From contig CAYZTA010000002.1 in assembly GCA_964481145.1 (NCBI GenBank), forward strand, positions 130,124-194,123: a stretch of DNA of 64,000 nt. The letters run 5' to 3'. Below, one piece after another: positions 1 through 9,430 of this stretch. Source of the stretch: Sandaracinus sp964481145 (GTDB taxonomy: Bacteria; Myxococcota_A; Polyangia; Polyangiales; Sandaracinaceae). A program made the translations under genes and the position numbers. How positions within the stretch are numbered: position 1 is the first letter of the stretch; each line of letters starts with the position of its first letter. The notes under the pieces are model-generated. The model was given only the letters and a program-made list of their open reading frames with translations. It did not search any database and was not told the origin of the DNA.

Positions 1-1
1 C

Positions 2-1282
2 GATCCGGAAGGACTCGACGAGCAGAATGTGACCCGCGCCGAGTACGAACGACACGTGACACGATGGAACGACAACTGTGTCTTTTGCCATAACGTCTCT
101 CCCAATCCCGGGCTCGACGCCTCGATGGAACGCTTCGATACCGAAGTGGCCGAGCTCGGAATCGGATGTGAGGCGTGCCACGGACCAGGAAGCGAGCACG
201 TCGCGCGGAACACCGATCCATTGCGACGCTATTTGCTTCACTTCGAAGATGATGATGGGATGGGTGACCCGACGATCATCTCGCCGAGACGCCTTTCCCC
301 AGAACGTCGCGCCGATGTCTGCGGACGTTGTCACGGACAACGCATCACCGACGACGTGAGCGACTTTCTTGCGCATGGAGATCCCTTCGTGCCGGGCGAC
401 GACCTCGCGCTTTATTCGAGCCCGCTTTGGCACGACACGACTCTCGAGGAACGCGAGCGCGCATTCGAAGCGCGGTTTTGGGGCGATGGGACCGCGCGAC
501 TCACGGCTTACGAATATCAAGGTCTGCTTCAATCGCGATGTGCGAGTGAAGGAATGCTGACGTGCACGGATTGTCATGGGATGCACGAGGGGGATCCTCG
601 CGGACAGCTGCGCCCTGCGCTCACTCGAGGAGATTCGATGTGTGCAGGCGCGTGTCATTCGGAGTTGGCGTTGCCAACGCGAGCACGTGAGCACTCGAGG
701 CACGATGACGTTCGATGTGTCGATTGCCACATGCCGCACATCGTGTTTGGCGTGCGCGATGTGCATCGAAGTCACCGCATCGATGTGCCGCGCCCGATGG
801 CGAACGCGCGCGCTGGACGCACCGATGCGTGCACGCTCTGCCATCTCGAAGAGAGCGTCGCGTGGGCAGAACGGATCGTGGCGCAAGGAGCGAAGCGGAT
901 TCCTGAAGCAAGCGAAGATACGGAGCCTGTGCTCATCGAAACCGGCTTCGGCGGCGATCCCATTCAGCGCGCAGTGATCATGGCGGCACCTCTCCATGCG
1001 CCGGACCGCGATCGCGCACGAAGGCTCGGTGTCTTGCTCACGGTGATGCGCGAAGATGACTACCCTGCCATTCGCCATCTCGCATGGAGGACACTTCGTC
1101 GTATCGCGAGAAGCGAGCTTACACCGACGCTCTACTCAGCGACCGAGCCTACATCGATGCGCGACCGAGCCATCGAGACGATTCGCGCCGAGCTCGGAGA
1201 AGCTGTGCACTTCCCCGATCCAAACCAAATCTCCGAACTCCGCGCCCGTGCACGAGAGATCGCGATCGAGATCGGCGAATGA
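2..1282 (+). CDS. multihaem cytochrome c (5' end outside window)
   Basis: The frame is open to the first base of the window, so the true start and any signal peptide lie upstream; the GTG at 29 is only the first internal start codon. Seven covalent haem sites are visible: six CxxCH (CVFCH, CEACH, CGRCH, CTDCH, CVDCH, CTLCH) and one CxxxCH variant (CAGACH). Haem attachment by the Ccm system implies a periplasmic electron carrier. The spacing and the CEACHGPGSEH motif resemble the cytochrome c-554 / doubled-CxxCH proteins of myxobacteria and planctomycetes. After the last haem motif, about 150 residues are haem-free and helical, possibly HEAT-like. The stop overlaps the ATG of the next gene (ATGA), so both are probably cotranslated. 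The redox partner is unknown. Confidence 0.85.
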   Translation, partial: DPEGLDEQNVTRAEYERHVTRWNDNCVFCHNVSPNPGLDASMERFDTEVAELGIGCEACHGPGSEHVARNTDPLRRYLLHFEDDDGMGDPTIISPRRLSPERRADVCGRCHGQRITDDVSDFLAHGDPFVPGDDLALYSSPLWHDTTLEERERAFEARFWGDGTARLTAYEYQGLLQSRCASEGMLTCTDCHGMHEGDPRGQLRPALTRGDSMCAGACHSELALPTRAREHSRHDDVRCVDCHMPHIVFGVRDVHRSHRIDVPRPMANARAGRTDACTLCHLEESVAWAERIVAQGAKRIPEASEDTEPVLIETGFGGDPIQRAVIMAAPLHAPDRDRARRLGVLLTVMREDDYPAIRHLAWRTLRRIARSELTPTLYSATEPTSMRDRAIETIRAELGEAVHFPDPNQISELRARAREIAIEIGE

Positions 1283-1692
1283 GCAACACCGAGCAAAAAC
1301 GCTGCCGCATCTTTGGATGGAGCGCCCTCTTGGGCTGGGCGGTCTTTGGGTTGTTCTTGGAAGCGATGCACGGATTCAAGCTGAGCGCTTACTTGGACGA
1401 TGCGCTCACGCGCGAGCTCCTCACGCTCGCCCACGCCCATGGTGTCGGGCTCTCACTCGTGGTGCTCGTCTTCGGCGAAGCCGGGCTCCCACTCTTTGAT
1501 GAACAGGAGCGCAGAAGCCCTTCACGCGCGTTGCAATGGGGCGCGTTGATCGTCCCCGTCGCATTCGCGCTCTCGGCCATCGATCATCCCGAAGGCGATC
1601 CCAACGTGCTCATTTGGCTCGTCCCGGTAGGAGCGCTCGCGATTCTCTATGCGCTCGCCAACACAGCATATCGGGCGATCCTATTTCCGTGA
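1279..1692 (+). CDS. small four-helix membrane protein, function unknown
   Basis: The 137-residue product starts at the ATG that overlaps the stop of the multihaem cytochrome by four bases. Hydrophobic stretches near residues 12-30, 50-66, 85-101 and 112-131 suggest four membrane helices. Histidines at 31, 52 and 54 sit at membrane edges (MHGF and HAHG motifs) and could bind haem or metal, which would suit a membrane anchor or quinol-side partner of the cytochrome. I do not recognise the family. The coupling to the cytochrome gene is the only functional clue. Its 3' end overlaps the convergent trmB gene by 12 bases. Confidence 0.75.
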   Translation: MSNTEQKRCRIFGWSALLGWAVFGLFLEAMHGFKLSAYLDDALTRELLTLAHAHGVGLSLVVLVFGEAGLPLFDEQERRSPSRALQWGALIVPVAFALSAIDHPEGDPNVLIWLVPVGALAILYALANTAYRAILFP

Positions 1693-2289
1693 TCGGAGCG
1701 CCAACACGCGATAGACAGGCAATCCGTCTTCATCGGCGCGCACCTCGCGATTCGATCGCGCCCCATACGTGTTTTGCGCGTTGTCCGCCCACTCGAACCC
1801 ACCATGCGCTTCGATCTGCGCGCGCATCGAAGCCGCGCGATCTTCGACGTCGGTCTGCACGAAGAGCTCGCCACCTTGGACGAGCAATCGAGCCACGTGA
1901 TGGAGCACGTCTTCATCGAGCACGCGTCGCTTCGCGTGCCTCTTCTTCCACCACGGATCTGGAAAATGAATGAACACACGCGCGACGGATTCATCGGGAC
2001 CACAACGCGGCAGCACCGCGCGTGCGTCTGCACGGAGCGCGACCGCGTTCACGAGCCCCTCTCGCACCCGCCGTAGCTCCACGAGATGCGCCCATTTCGC
2101 TTTGATTTCGAGACCGATGAGGCGCGACTCGGGCGCCGAGCGGGCGCGTTCGAGCAAAAAACGCCCTCGCCCGAAACCGATTTCAATTTCGATGGGGCCC
2201 GTGCCAGGCACGAGAGAGCCGAGGTCGACATTCCCTTCGGGAACGGTCCGGGCCATGAGGTCATAACGAATCGGCGGAGCAGTGGTCAT
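1681..2289 (-). CDS. trmB: tRNA (guanine-N7-)-methyltransferase
   Basis: TrmB methylates G46 in the variable loop of tRNAs using S-adenosylmethionine in the cytoplasm. The 202-residue protein shows the AdoMet-binding loop EIGFGRG (residues 36-42) and the family signature FPDPWWKKRH (109-118), followed by the QTDVE strand. Length is normal. The ATG at 2289 was chosen; a TTG three codons upstream is possible. No strong ribosome binding site is visible. The gene is single and convergent with the small membrane protein gene, overlapping it by 12 bases; the 5' side faces a divergent response-regulator gene with about 160 bases between. Confidence 0.95.
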   Translation of the reverse strand: MTTAPPIRYDLMARTVPEGNVDLGSLVPGTGPIEIEIGFGRGRFLLERARSAPESRLIGLEIKAKWAHLVELRRVREGLVNAVALRADARAVLPRCGPDESVARVFIHFPDPWWKKRHAKRRVLDEDVLHHVARLLVQGGELFVQTDVEDRAASMRAQIEAHGGFEWADNAQNTYGARSNREVRADEDGLPVYRVLALRSRK

Positions 2290-2448
2290 GGTGGTCAAAG
2301 GTGGGTGGCCACGTACGATACGCCACGCGAATGGGCAAGCGACATCGATTCAACGCGCATTATGTGTTGCGTTCTTGACCACGAGGCCTGCACCATCGTA
2401 TCCAAGTTGCGGCGATAATCCGTCGCCAACGTGTGTCTTGGAGGGCTC

Positions 2449-3510
2449 GTGCCGAAGATTCTGGGCGTCGACGACAGCCAGACGATGCGTCGCATTCTCG
2501 AAATGACGTTCGCAGGTGACGGAAACTCGTCCATTGCGACGGTGGCAGATGGCGATTCGGCCGTTCGGTGGGCAACCGAGAACGGCGCCGACATCGTGCT
2601 CGCCGACGCCTCGATGAAGGGGACCGACGGCTACGAAGTGGCCCGTGCACTACGGACGAATCCAGCGACCCAACACGTCGCCGTGATCGTGCTGGCAAGC
2701 CAGCATCATCCGTACGACGCGGAAAAAGGTCGAACGTGCGGCGTGGACGACCACGTGCTGAAGCCGTTCGAAACGCAAGCGATGCTCGACAAGGTACGCG
2801 ATGTGCTCGGTCGCCCTCGCGTTCCGGCAGCGGGTGCCGCCGCACGTCCAGCCGCCGCGCCCGTCGCGACATCCACGCCAGGCTCCACGGTCGCAGCACG
2901 CCCCGTCGCGCCTCCTTCTCCCCCGAGGCCTGCTCCGGCAGCCCCCGCCGCACCGATGGCACCTGCACGGCCTGCGGCTCCGCAACGCGCCAATACCATC
3001 GCCTTCGGAACGGCCGCGCCCGTCGCACGACCTGCGACGGCCGCGGCGCCTCCTGCCGCTTCGCTCTCGGCGTTCCCCACGCCTCCTGCCCGGACCACGG
3101 CTCCGTCGACTGCACCCAATCCGGCCTCAGGGATGCTCCCGCTCATCGCGGGCCAACCCGCATCAGGTCATACCGCAACCGCGCCGCAGCCCGCTTTCGT
3201 CCCTCAGCCTTCCCGAGCTGATGCGCCGAGCGTCGCTGCAGCGATCCCCGCCCCGAAGCCGACCCTCGAGCTCCAAGACGAATCGCCTGCGGCCCCCGCC
3301 AGCACGACGGCCGTCACAGCCGCAGCGAGCGCCACCGCGAGCAACGGCGAGATGGCCCACCGCCTCTCAGGCATGGGGCTCAGTCCGCAGCAGATCGACG
3401 GTGTGCTCGCGCTCTCGCGTGAAGTCATCGAACGGGTCGTCTGGGAAGTCGTCCCCGACCTCGCCGAAACGATCATCCGCGAAGAAATTCGACGTCTCAC
3501 GTCTCAGTGA
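2449..3510 (+). CDS. response regulator with long Pro/Ala-rich linker
   Basis: A CheY-like receiver covers residues 1-120: acidic pair D8/D9, phospho-acceptor D53 in the VLADASMKG strand and conserved K105 in LKPF. About 170 residues of Ala/Pro-rich, probably disordered, linker follow. The last 55 residues form a conserved helical end (WEVVPDLAETIIREEI) that recurs in FrzS-like and other myxobacterial single-domain regulators. No DNA-binding domain is seen, so output is probably by protein-protein contact. GTG 2449 was chosen because GGAGGG lies just upstream (2440-2445); a GTG at 2431 is also in frame. No partner histidine kinase is adjacent. Confidence 0.85.
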   Translation: MPKILGVDDSQTMRRILEMTFAGDGNSSIATVADGDSAVRWATENGADIVLADASMKGTDGYEVARALRTNPATQHVAVIVLASQHHPYDAEKGRTCGVDDHVLKPFETQAMLDKVRDVLGRPRVPAAGAAARPAAAPVATSTPGSTVAARPVAPPSPPRPAPAAPAAPMAPARPAAPQRANTIAFGTAAPVARPATAAAPPAASLSAFPTPPARTTAPSTAPNPASGMLPLIAGQPASGHTATAPQPAFVPQPSRADAPSVAAAIPAPKPTLELQDESPAAPASTTAVTAAASATASNGEMAHRLSGMGLSPQQIDGVLALSREVIERVVWEVVPDLAETIIREEIRRLTSQ

Positions 3511-3624
3511 TCGGGTCGTGCGCCTCGCCGTGCCGGGGCGCGCTTGCTCCAAGCAGCTCAAACCGTTACGCCTCGCTTCTCTACATTTCGTGCCTCCTCC
3601 CGAGGCCACGCGAAGCGAGCACCC

Positions 3625-6309
3625 ATGAGCAAGCCGTTCCGGACGATCGACCCCCTGACCCTTCCCTCCCACTTCGACGCGCCCGCCGCCGAAAAGCGAT
3701 GGGATGAGGCGTGGGAGAAAGCCGGCATCTACCGCTGGGATCCGAACCGGAGCCGCGAAGAGACCTTCGTCGTCGACACGCCGCCTCCGACCGTCTCGGG
3801 CTCGCTGCACATGGGTCACGTGTTCTCGTACACGCAGACGGATGTGCTCGTGCGGCAGCGCCGAATGCGCGGAATGAACATTTTTTATCCGATGGGTTGG
3901 GACGACAACGGCCTGCCCACCGAACGGCGCGTGCAGAACTATTTCCATGTTCGGTGTGACCCGACGTTGCCGTACGAGCCTGATCTGACGCTCGAGCGTT
4001 CGACGCTGAGCGATCAGGAGCGCAAGAAGACGCCTCCGCGCATCGTGTCGCGCCGCAACTTCATCGAGCTTTGTGGACGCGTCACACACGAAGACGAAAA
4101 AGTCTTCGAGGACCTCTTCCGACGCATCGCGCTGAGCGTCGATTGGACACAGGTCTACGCGACGATCGACGCGCGTTGTCGCACGCTCGCGCAGCTGTCG
4201 TTCCTCGATCTTTACGCCAAAGGCCACGCCTACACGGTCGAGGCGCCGACGATGTGGGACGTCGACTTTCAAACCGCGTTGGCCCAAGCCGATCTGAAAG
4301 ACGAAGAGCGGCCGGGCGCGTTCCACCACATCGAGTTCGCCGTGGAAGGCGGCGGCGCATTCACGATCGCCACGACGCGCCCTGAGCTCTTGCCGGCGTG
4401 TGTGGGCGTCACCGCGCATCCGGACGACGAACGCTTCAAGAAGTACTTCGGTAAGCGCGCCATCACGCCGCTCTTTCGCGCGCCGGTGCCGATCTTCCCG
4501 AGCGAGCTCGCGGACCCGAAGAAGGGCACTGGCATTTTGATGGTGTGCACCTTCGGCGATGCAACCGACGTGCATTGGTGGCGCGAACAAAAGCTGCCGC
4601 TTCGCCAGATCATCGGACGCGATGGGCGGCTTCGTGATGTCCAGTTCGGCAGCGAAGAATATCCGTCGCTCAATCCGGCGGCGGCCAATGCACTCTATGC
4701 GGAGCTCTGCAACAAGAGCGTGGCGCAGGCCCAGCGTGCGATCGTCACGATGCTGCGCGATCCAGCGGGCAGCGCGACGGGAAGCAGCGCTCCACTTCAA
4801 GGCGAGCCCAAGCCCATCGTGCATGCGGTGAAGATGTACGAGAAAGGCGAGCGTCCGCTCGAGTTCATCACGACCCGTCAATGGTTCGTGAAGCTCATGC
4901 AGGAAAAGGAAGCCCTTCTAGGAAAGGGCCGAGAGATCCGGTGGTGGCCGGAGTTCATGCATGCGCGTTATGCGAACTGGACCGAGAACCTCGGCCTCGA
5001 TTGGTGTGTCTCCCGTCAGCGTTATTTCGGAGTGCCGATCCCGTGTTGGTATCCGATGAAGGCCGACGGCACGATCGATTACGAACATCCGATTCTGCCC
5101 GATGCCACACGTCTTCCGGTGGATCCAATGAGTGACGTGCCTCCCGGATACGAAGAGTCGCAACGCAATCAGCCCGGTGGTTTCAGCGCCGATCCCGACG
5201 TGTTCGATACGTGGTTCACGAGCTCGCTCACGCCGCAGATCGGCTCGGGCTGGCTCCTCGACAAAGAGCGGCACGCGAAACTCTTCCCCGCGGACATTCG
5301 CCCGCAGAGCCACGAGATCATCCGCACGTGGGCGTTTTACACGATCTCCAAAGCACTCCTTCACGAGAGCACCGTGCCGTGGCGCAACGTCGTCATCAGC
5401 GGATGGATCCTCGATCCCGACCGCAAGAAGATGAGCAAGAGCGCGGGCAATGTCGTGACGCCGATCGATCTGCTCGATACGTACACCTCGGACGCGATCC
5501 GTCATTGGGCGGCCTCGGCGCGCCTGGGGACGGATACGCAGTTTGCGTCGGAGCAAGAGCTCAAGACGCAGAAGTGGCGCTCCGGCCTCGAAGGCAAACG
5601 CCTCGTCACCAAGCTGTTCAACGCAGGCAAGTTCGTGCTCCATCAATCGGCCGAACCAGGGCCGATCGTGAATGAGCTCGATCGCGCATTCATCGGCGAG
5701 CTGCGGACGCTCGTCACCAAAGTGAGCGCCAGCTTCGATCAGCTCGATTACGCGCAAGCGCTCGAGCTCACGGAGCAGTTTTTCTGGTCGCGCATGACCG
5801 ATAGCTACCTCGAGCTCGCCAAGAGCCGAGCACGAGGAGACGTCGGTGATGCGGCCTCGCGCACGAGCGCCGTCGCGACATTGCGCCTCGCGCTCCACGT
5901 TCTCTTGCGGCTCTTCGCGCCCGTGCTTCCGTACATCACGGAAGAGGTCTGGAGCTGGGCCTTCGCCGAAGAGTCGGGGCAGCCCAGCATTCATCGCGCG
6001 CCGTGGCCGACGCTCCGCGAGTTCGAGAGCATCACGCCACCCGAAGACGCAGGTTCACTTCAGATCGCGATCGATCTCCTGACCGCGATCAACAAATCGA
6101 AGACCGAACATGGCGCGAGCGTGGGACGCGTCGTCGAGAAGCTCGAACTCCGCGCGAACGCCGAGAGCATTCGGCGTGTGATGCCAGTCGTGAGTGACGT
6201 GTTTGCGAGTGCGCGTGTGCGAGAGCACCAGATGAACGAGGCGAACGTCGATGCGTTCGAAGTCGGCTCGATCGTCATCGCTCCAAAGGAAGCCAAAGAA
6301 CGCTCGTGA
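3625..6309 (+). CDS. valS: valine--tRNA ligase
   Basis: This class I aminoacyl-tRNA synthetase charges tRNA-Val in the cytoplasm. The 894-residue protein carries the HIGH-type motif HMGH (residues 62-65), the editing domain insertion, and KMSKS (602-606) before the anticodon-binding helical domain. The sequence around GWDDNGLPTERRVQNY matches the ValRS subgroup also common in actinobacteria. The C-terminus lacks the long coiled-coil arm of E. coli ValRS, which is usual in that subgroup. The ATG at 3625 gives the standard N-terminus; the frame is open about 80 bases upstream but without homology. The gene appears monocistronic, 114 bases after the response regulator. Confidence 0.97.
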   Translation: MSKPFRTIDPLTLPSHFDAPAAEKRWDEAWEKAGIYRWDPNRSREETFVVDTPPPTVSGSLHMGHVFSYTQTDVLVRQRRMRGMNIFYPMGWDDNGLPTERRVQNYFHVRCDPTLPYEPDLTLERSTLSDQERKKTPPRIVSRRNFIELCGRVTHEDEKVFEDLFRRIALSVDWTQVYATIDARCRTLAQLSFLDLYAKGHAYTVEAPTMWDVDFQTALAQADLKDEERPGAFHHIEFAVEGGGAFTIATTRPELLPACVGVTAHPDDERFKKYFGKRAITPLFRAPVPIFPSELADPKKGTGILMVCTFGDATDVHWWREQKLPLRQIIGRDGRLRDVQFGSEEYPSLNPAAANALYAELCNKSVAQAQRAIVTMLRDPAGSATGSSAPLQGEPKPIVHAVKMYEKGERPLEFITTRQWFVKLMQEKEALLGKGREIRWWPEFMHARYANWTENLGLDWCVSRQRYFGVPIPCWYPMKADGTIDYEHPILPDATRLPVDPMSDVPPGYEESQRNQPGGFSADPDVFDTWFTSSLTPQIGSGWLLDKERHAKLFPADIRPQSHEIIRTWAFYTISKALLHESTVPWRNVVISGWILDPDRKKMSKSAGNVVTPIDLLDTYTSDAIRHWAASARLGTDTQFASEQELKTQKWRSGLEGKRLVTKLFNAGKFVLHQSAEPGPIVNELDRAFIGELRTLVTKVSASFDQLDYAQALELTEQFFWSRMTDSYLELAKSRARGDVGDAASRTSAVATLRLALHVLLRLFAPVLPYITEEVWSWAFAEESGQPSIHRAPWPTLREFESITPPEDAGSLQIAIDLLTAINKSKTEHGASVGRVVEKLELRANAESIRRVMPVVSDVFASARVREHQMNEANVDAFEVGSIVIAPKEAKERS

Positions 6310-6360
6310 GCCTTTGATTACGACGTGGCCGGCCTCGGGGCTCGTGAAAGGATGTTCGTC

Positions 6361-6744
6361 ATGACTCGTCTTCAGCTCCTCACCTCGATCGGATTCATCT
6401 TCGTGATGGGCTGTTCGGACGCTCTGCCACCGTCTCATGATGACGATGGGGGCGTCCAGACAAGTGGCCTTCCTTGTGAAATCGAACACACGATTGCGAA
6501 CTACTGTCGCCGCTGCCATCAGGCGCCCCTCCTCCATGTTCCGATCGAGCTCACTTCTCACGCAGATCTCACCCGCATGTCCTATGAGGATCCCACAGCG
6601 ACCTACGCAGAACGAGCTGTGATAAGGATGCGATCGTCGACATTGCCGATGCCCCCCTCGGGTGCTCGTCCGACAGAGGCCGAGATCGCAGCATTCGAGG
6701 CATGGGTCGTGGCGGGCGCTCCCGAAGGAGAATGTGAGCCGTAG
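6361..6744 (+). CDS. small haem-binding lipoprotein
   Basis: The 127-residue precursor has a short signal peptide with lipobox FVMG-C18, so it is probably lipid-anchored. An Asp-rich spacer follows (HDDDGG). A single haem-binding motif CRRCH spans residues 49-53, and M97 in TLPMPPSG is a likely distal haem ligand, so the protein resembles a monohaem cytochrome c of the type often attached to myxobacterial lipoproteins. ATG 6361 was preferred over ATG 6352 because AAAGG (6347-6351) lies nine bases upstream of it. The gene ends six bases before the convergent VOC gene. Confidence 0.8.
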   Translation: MTRLQLLTSIGFIFVMGCSDALPPSHDDDGGVQTSGLPCEIEHTIANYCRRCHQAPLLHVPIELTSHADLTRMSYEDPTATYAERAVIRMRSSTLPMPPSGARPTEAEIAAFEAWVVAGAPEGECEP

Positions 6745-6750
6745 CGGGGC

Positions 6751-7179
6751 TCAGAACCGAATATGCACTGAGCTTGCTGAACGTTGCGCAGGGCCGTGAT
6801 GCACGACCTCCACGTTGTTCCCGTCGGGATCGAGCACAAACGCTGCATAATAGCCAGGGTGGTAAGGACGCTGGCCTGGTGCGCCGTGATCGGTGCCGCC
6901 CGCTGCGATCGCGGCGCGATGAAAACGATCGACCGTCACGCGATCTTGCGCCTGAAATGCCAAATGTACTCGCCCCGTGACAACTCCGGCGGCAGCGGGG
7001 CTTTCGGGGGTGGAGACGAAGAGCTCGTCGGCCCAGAAATACCCTGGTCCCTCGCCGCCGAGAGGAATCCCGATCGCATCGAAGACGGCGCCGTAAAAGC
7101 GTCGACTGCGCTCGAGATCACGCGTGACGAGCTGGAGATGATCGATCAAACGCCCGCGGTGTAGCTCCATGGTTTCCAT
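6751..7179 (-). CDS. VOC-superfamily (glyoxalase/dioxygenase-like) protein
   Basis: The 142-residue single-chain protein has two beta-alpha-beta-beta-beta modules typical of the vicinal oxygen chelate fold. Likely metal ligands are H14 (IDHLQL), H72 (RVHLAF) and E124 (NNVEVVHH), the pattern of glyoxalase-like enzymes; a fourth ligand usually comes from a dimer partner. The substrate cannot be read from the sequence: lactoylglutathione lyase, antibiotic resistance and dioxygenase roles all occur in the superfamily. ATG 7179 and ATG 7170 are both possible starts. It stands alone, convergent with the haem lipoprotein gene. Confidence 0.85.
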   Translation of the reverse strand: METMELHRGRLIDHLQLVTRDLERSRRFYGAVFDAIGIPLGGEGPGYFWADELFVSTPESPAAAGVVTGRVHLAFQAQDRVTVDRFHRAAIAAGGTDHGAPGQRPYHPGYYAAFVLDPDGNNVEVVHHGPAQRSASSVHIRF

Positions 7180-7389
7180 GCATACGAGAGCGTAGTCGCA
7201 GAGGCGCTCTCTTCCAATTCGTGCACGATTTGTTCTCGTCGGAAACAGGGACGAGATGTGAGCGCGGTTCTTGTGCCGTGACCACCATGATTTCCGCGCA
7301 GCTGAGAGGCATCACTATCGAAACGCGGATGGCACATGACCCAGCAGCCCGCGCCTCGGCGATCGTCCTGTCGATCCATGCGAGTTTGG

Positions 7390-8502
7390 TTAGAATCTGC
7401 GAAATCTAACGAGGGCGCCATCGATCAGCACGAGGAGCTCGGAGACCGAGCACGGCTCACGCGCGGTGATGGGCAGCGAGTACGCGCGCGTCACGCGCGC
7501 TCGCTCGAGCAAGCGCGTGAGGAGCGATGTCGCGTGCGTGTTCTCGGCCATGGCGCGCTCTCGACAATCACGTGCTTGGCGAACGACTTCGAGGACCTCG
7601 TTCACATCGGCGTGCGGCACCGATGCGAGCAGCGCGACCGCCTCTTCCAAGGTCCAGTCGCCTGAGGACGAGAGCGGATGGTACGCGCGGTTCATGATGA
7701 CGAAGTCCAAACGCACGCCGCGCGATTCGAGATCGTCTCGTAAGAACATCGCGTCATGGAGGTGCGCTCCAGACGGCGCCACCACGAGCACGAATGTCGC
7801 CGAGCCACCGAGCAGGTGCGCGCGGATTTCGTTCGCGCGCATGGCAAAACCGTCCTTGAGCGGCATGAAGACGCTGAAGAACTGGAAGAGATCGGTCACG
7901 AACGACGCACCCATCAACTGACCCAAGATGCGCGTCACGAATGCCGTGCCTCGCGCCTCCAGGTTGAACATCGGAAGGCTCCGCTTGCCGAGAAAACGCT
8001 CGAGATTCGAAGGCGCATCGATGATCTCGAGCGCACTTCGCGTGGGCGGCGTGTCGAGCACGATGAGATCCCATCGCAGCTCACCACCTTCCGTGCGTTC
8101 CGTCAGCGCACGATGCAATCGCTCCATCGCGACGTACGCATGAGAGCGCGCGAGCGTGCGCGAGAACGCTCGATAGACGCGGTTGTCCATGATTCGTTCT
8201 TGCACCGTCGAATCAGGCGCCATGCGCGACACGAACTCGTCCCAGCTCGAGCGCGTCTCGAGCATCGCAGCATAAAGAGCGCCTTCTCCCTCGATGGGCA
8301 CCTCACACTCGGCATCCCCGAGCGAAAGTCCGAGCGCGTCCGCGAGACGTCGCGCCGGATCGATCGTCAAAAGGAACACACGCTTTCCGTCGCGCGCCGC
8401 GCGAGCTGCGATGGCCGCGGCAACCGTCGTCTTTCCAACGCCTCCCGGCCCCACGCAGACCACGAGCCGCCCTTCGGACACGATCTCCGCCATCGAGCTC
8501 AT
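7390..8502 (-). CDS. ArsA/GET3-family ATPase, first of a pair
   Basis: The 370-residue P-loop ATPase belongs to the ArsA/GET3 branch of deviant Walker ATPases. The P-loop reads GPGGVGKT (residues 18-25), so the signature lysine of the family (second residue of the loop) is replaced by Pro here, unlike the neighbour. A switch-like DTPPT motif follows. I see no cysteine cluster of the arsenite-binding type and no arsB nearby, so arsenic export is unlikely; chaperoning or targeting, as for GET3, is possible. The start overlaps the stop of the upstream ArsA-like gene by four bases, which suggests a heterodimer resembling the fused A1-A2 halves of ArsA. Confidence 0.88.
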   Translation of the reverse strand: MSSMAEIVSEGRLVVCVGPGGVGKTTVAAAIAARAARDGKRVFLLTIDPARRLADALGLSLGDAECEVPIEGEGALYAAMLETRSSWDEFVSRMAPDSTVQERIMDNRVYRAFSRTLARSHAYVAMERLHRALTERTEGGELRWDLIVLDTPPTRSALEIIDAPSNLERFLGKRSLPMFNLEARGTAFVTRILGQLMGASFVTDLFQFFSVFMPLKDGFAMRANEIRAHLLGGSATFVLVVAPSGAHLHDAMFLRDDLESRGVRLDFVIMNRAYHPLSSSGDWTLEEAVALLASVPHADVNEVLEVVRQARDCRERAMAENTHATSLLTRLLERARVTRAYSLPITAREPCSVSELLVLIDGALVRFRRF

Positions 8503-9407
8503 GAGAGCCCCTCGAGCGCCGCCCGCCCGAGCCCCAAGAGCGCCCTCCGATCGAGCACCCCCGGAGCCAATTCGGGCAGCAAGATCGTCGTCCGTTCCGT
8601 CACATCGCGGAGCCGTTCGATGCGCGCTCGGGCTTCTTCGGCACGCAACAGCTCGATACTCAAACGGCCCAAATCACGAGAGAGCTCCGCATGTCCCTCG
8701 ACATGCATCCGGAACCTCTCCACACGTTCGCGGCAAAGCGTCGACTCACGAGGCGCACGTGACACGAAGAGTGCTCCGTGGGGCACACGATGCTCGGTGC
8801 GGAGCTTGTGATCGAGCTCGATCGTCTCCTGCACGGGCAACGCGAGAGGCAAGGTCACGAGATGAAGCGCGACGTGATCCGGATCTCCGAACAGCTTCTG
8901 CGTGCGCGCGATGAGCGCCGCCACGGGCCCACCGACATCGAGCTCTTCGAGCACCCGCGGGAGCTCCAAGAACATGAGCGCATGACCGCTCGCATCGGCA
9001 TCCACGAGGACAGGATCCCAGCCCGCTTCGAGAAGCGAGATGATGCGCTCCATCGTCGCGACTTCGGTGACCCCCGGAGCGGCTCCAATGAACGCGTGCA
9101 GCGCTTCGCTTCGAAGCGCGCGCTCGGCCCACGCACGAACACGCAGCCACCGCACGAAGACTTCGAGCACGGCGCGCCGGCCATCGATGGTTGTCGCGTG
9201 AACCCCGGGCGCGACCTCGATCGGATCCCATCCCACGCGCACATCGCCAAACACGCCATCCATCGAAGCCCGCTCGCCGAGCTCGACGACGAGCGGCCTT
9301 CTCCCTCGTTCGGCCCACGCAAGCCCCAACGCGGCGGCGAGCGTCGATTTGCCGACCCCGCCTTTGCCCGTGATGAGTTGCAAGCGGCGAGCGCGCGGAT
9401 CGTTCAT
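8499..9407 (-). CDS. ArsA/GET3-family ATPase, second of a pair
   Basis: The 302-residue protein has the complete deviant Walker A motif GKGGVGKS (residues 14-21) with signature lysine K15, which reaches across a dimer interface in this family. A VDADASGHAL segment corresponds to the DTAPTGH region of ArsA. It shares the fold of the following gene and is translationally coupled to it (ATGA overlap at 8499-8502). The gene begins 24 bases after the aconitase stop, so it is probably cotranscribed with acnA. The pairing of one intact and one signature-deficient subunit suggests a heterodimeric ATPase. Its substrate is not known. Confidence 0.88.
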   Translation of the reverse strand: MNDPRARRLQLITGKGGVGKSTLAAALGLAWAERGRRPLVVELGERASMDGVFGDVRVGWDPIEVAPGVHATTIDGRRAVLEVFVRWLRVRAWAERALRSEALHAFIGAAPGVTEVATMERIISLLEAGWDPVLVDADASGHALMFLELPRVLEELDVGGPVAALIARTQKLFGDPDHVALHLVTLPLALPVQETIELDHKLRTEHRVPHGALFVSRAPRESTLCRERVERFRMHVEGHAELSRDLGRLSIELLRAEEARARIERLRDVTERTTILLPELAPGVLDRRALLGLGRAALEGLS

Positions 9408-9430
9408 CGCGCGCCCGCCATATCGCTCAT

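Noticed and set aside
7390..9407. Arsenic resistance operon
   Set aside because: No arsB, arsC or arsR is present and the proteins lack the cysteine cluster that binds arsenite.
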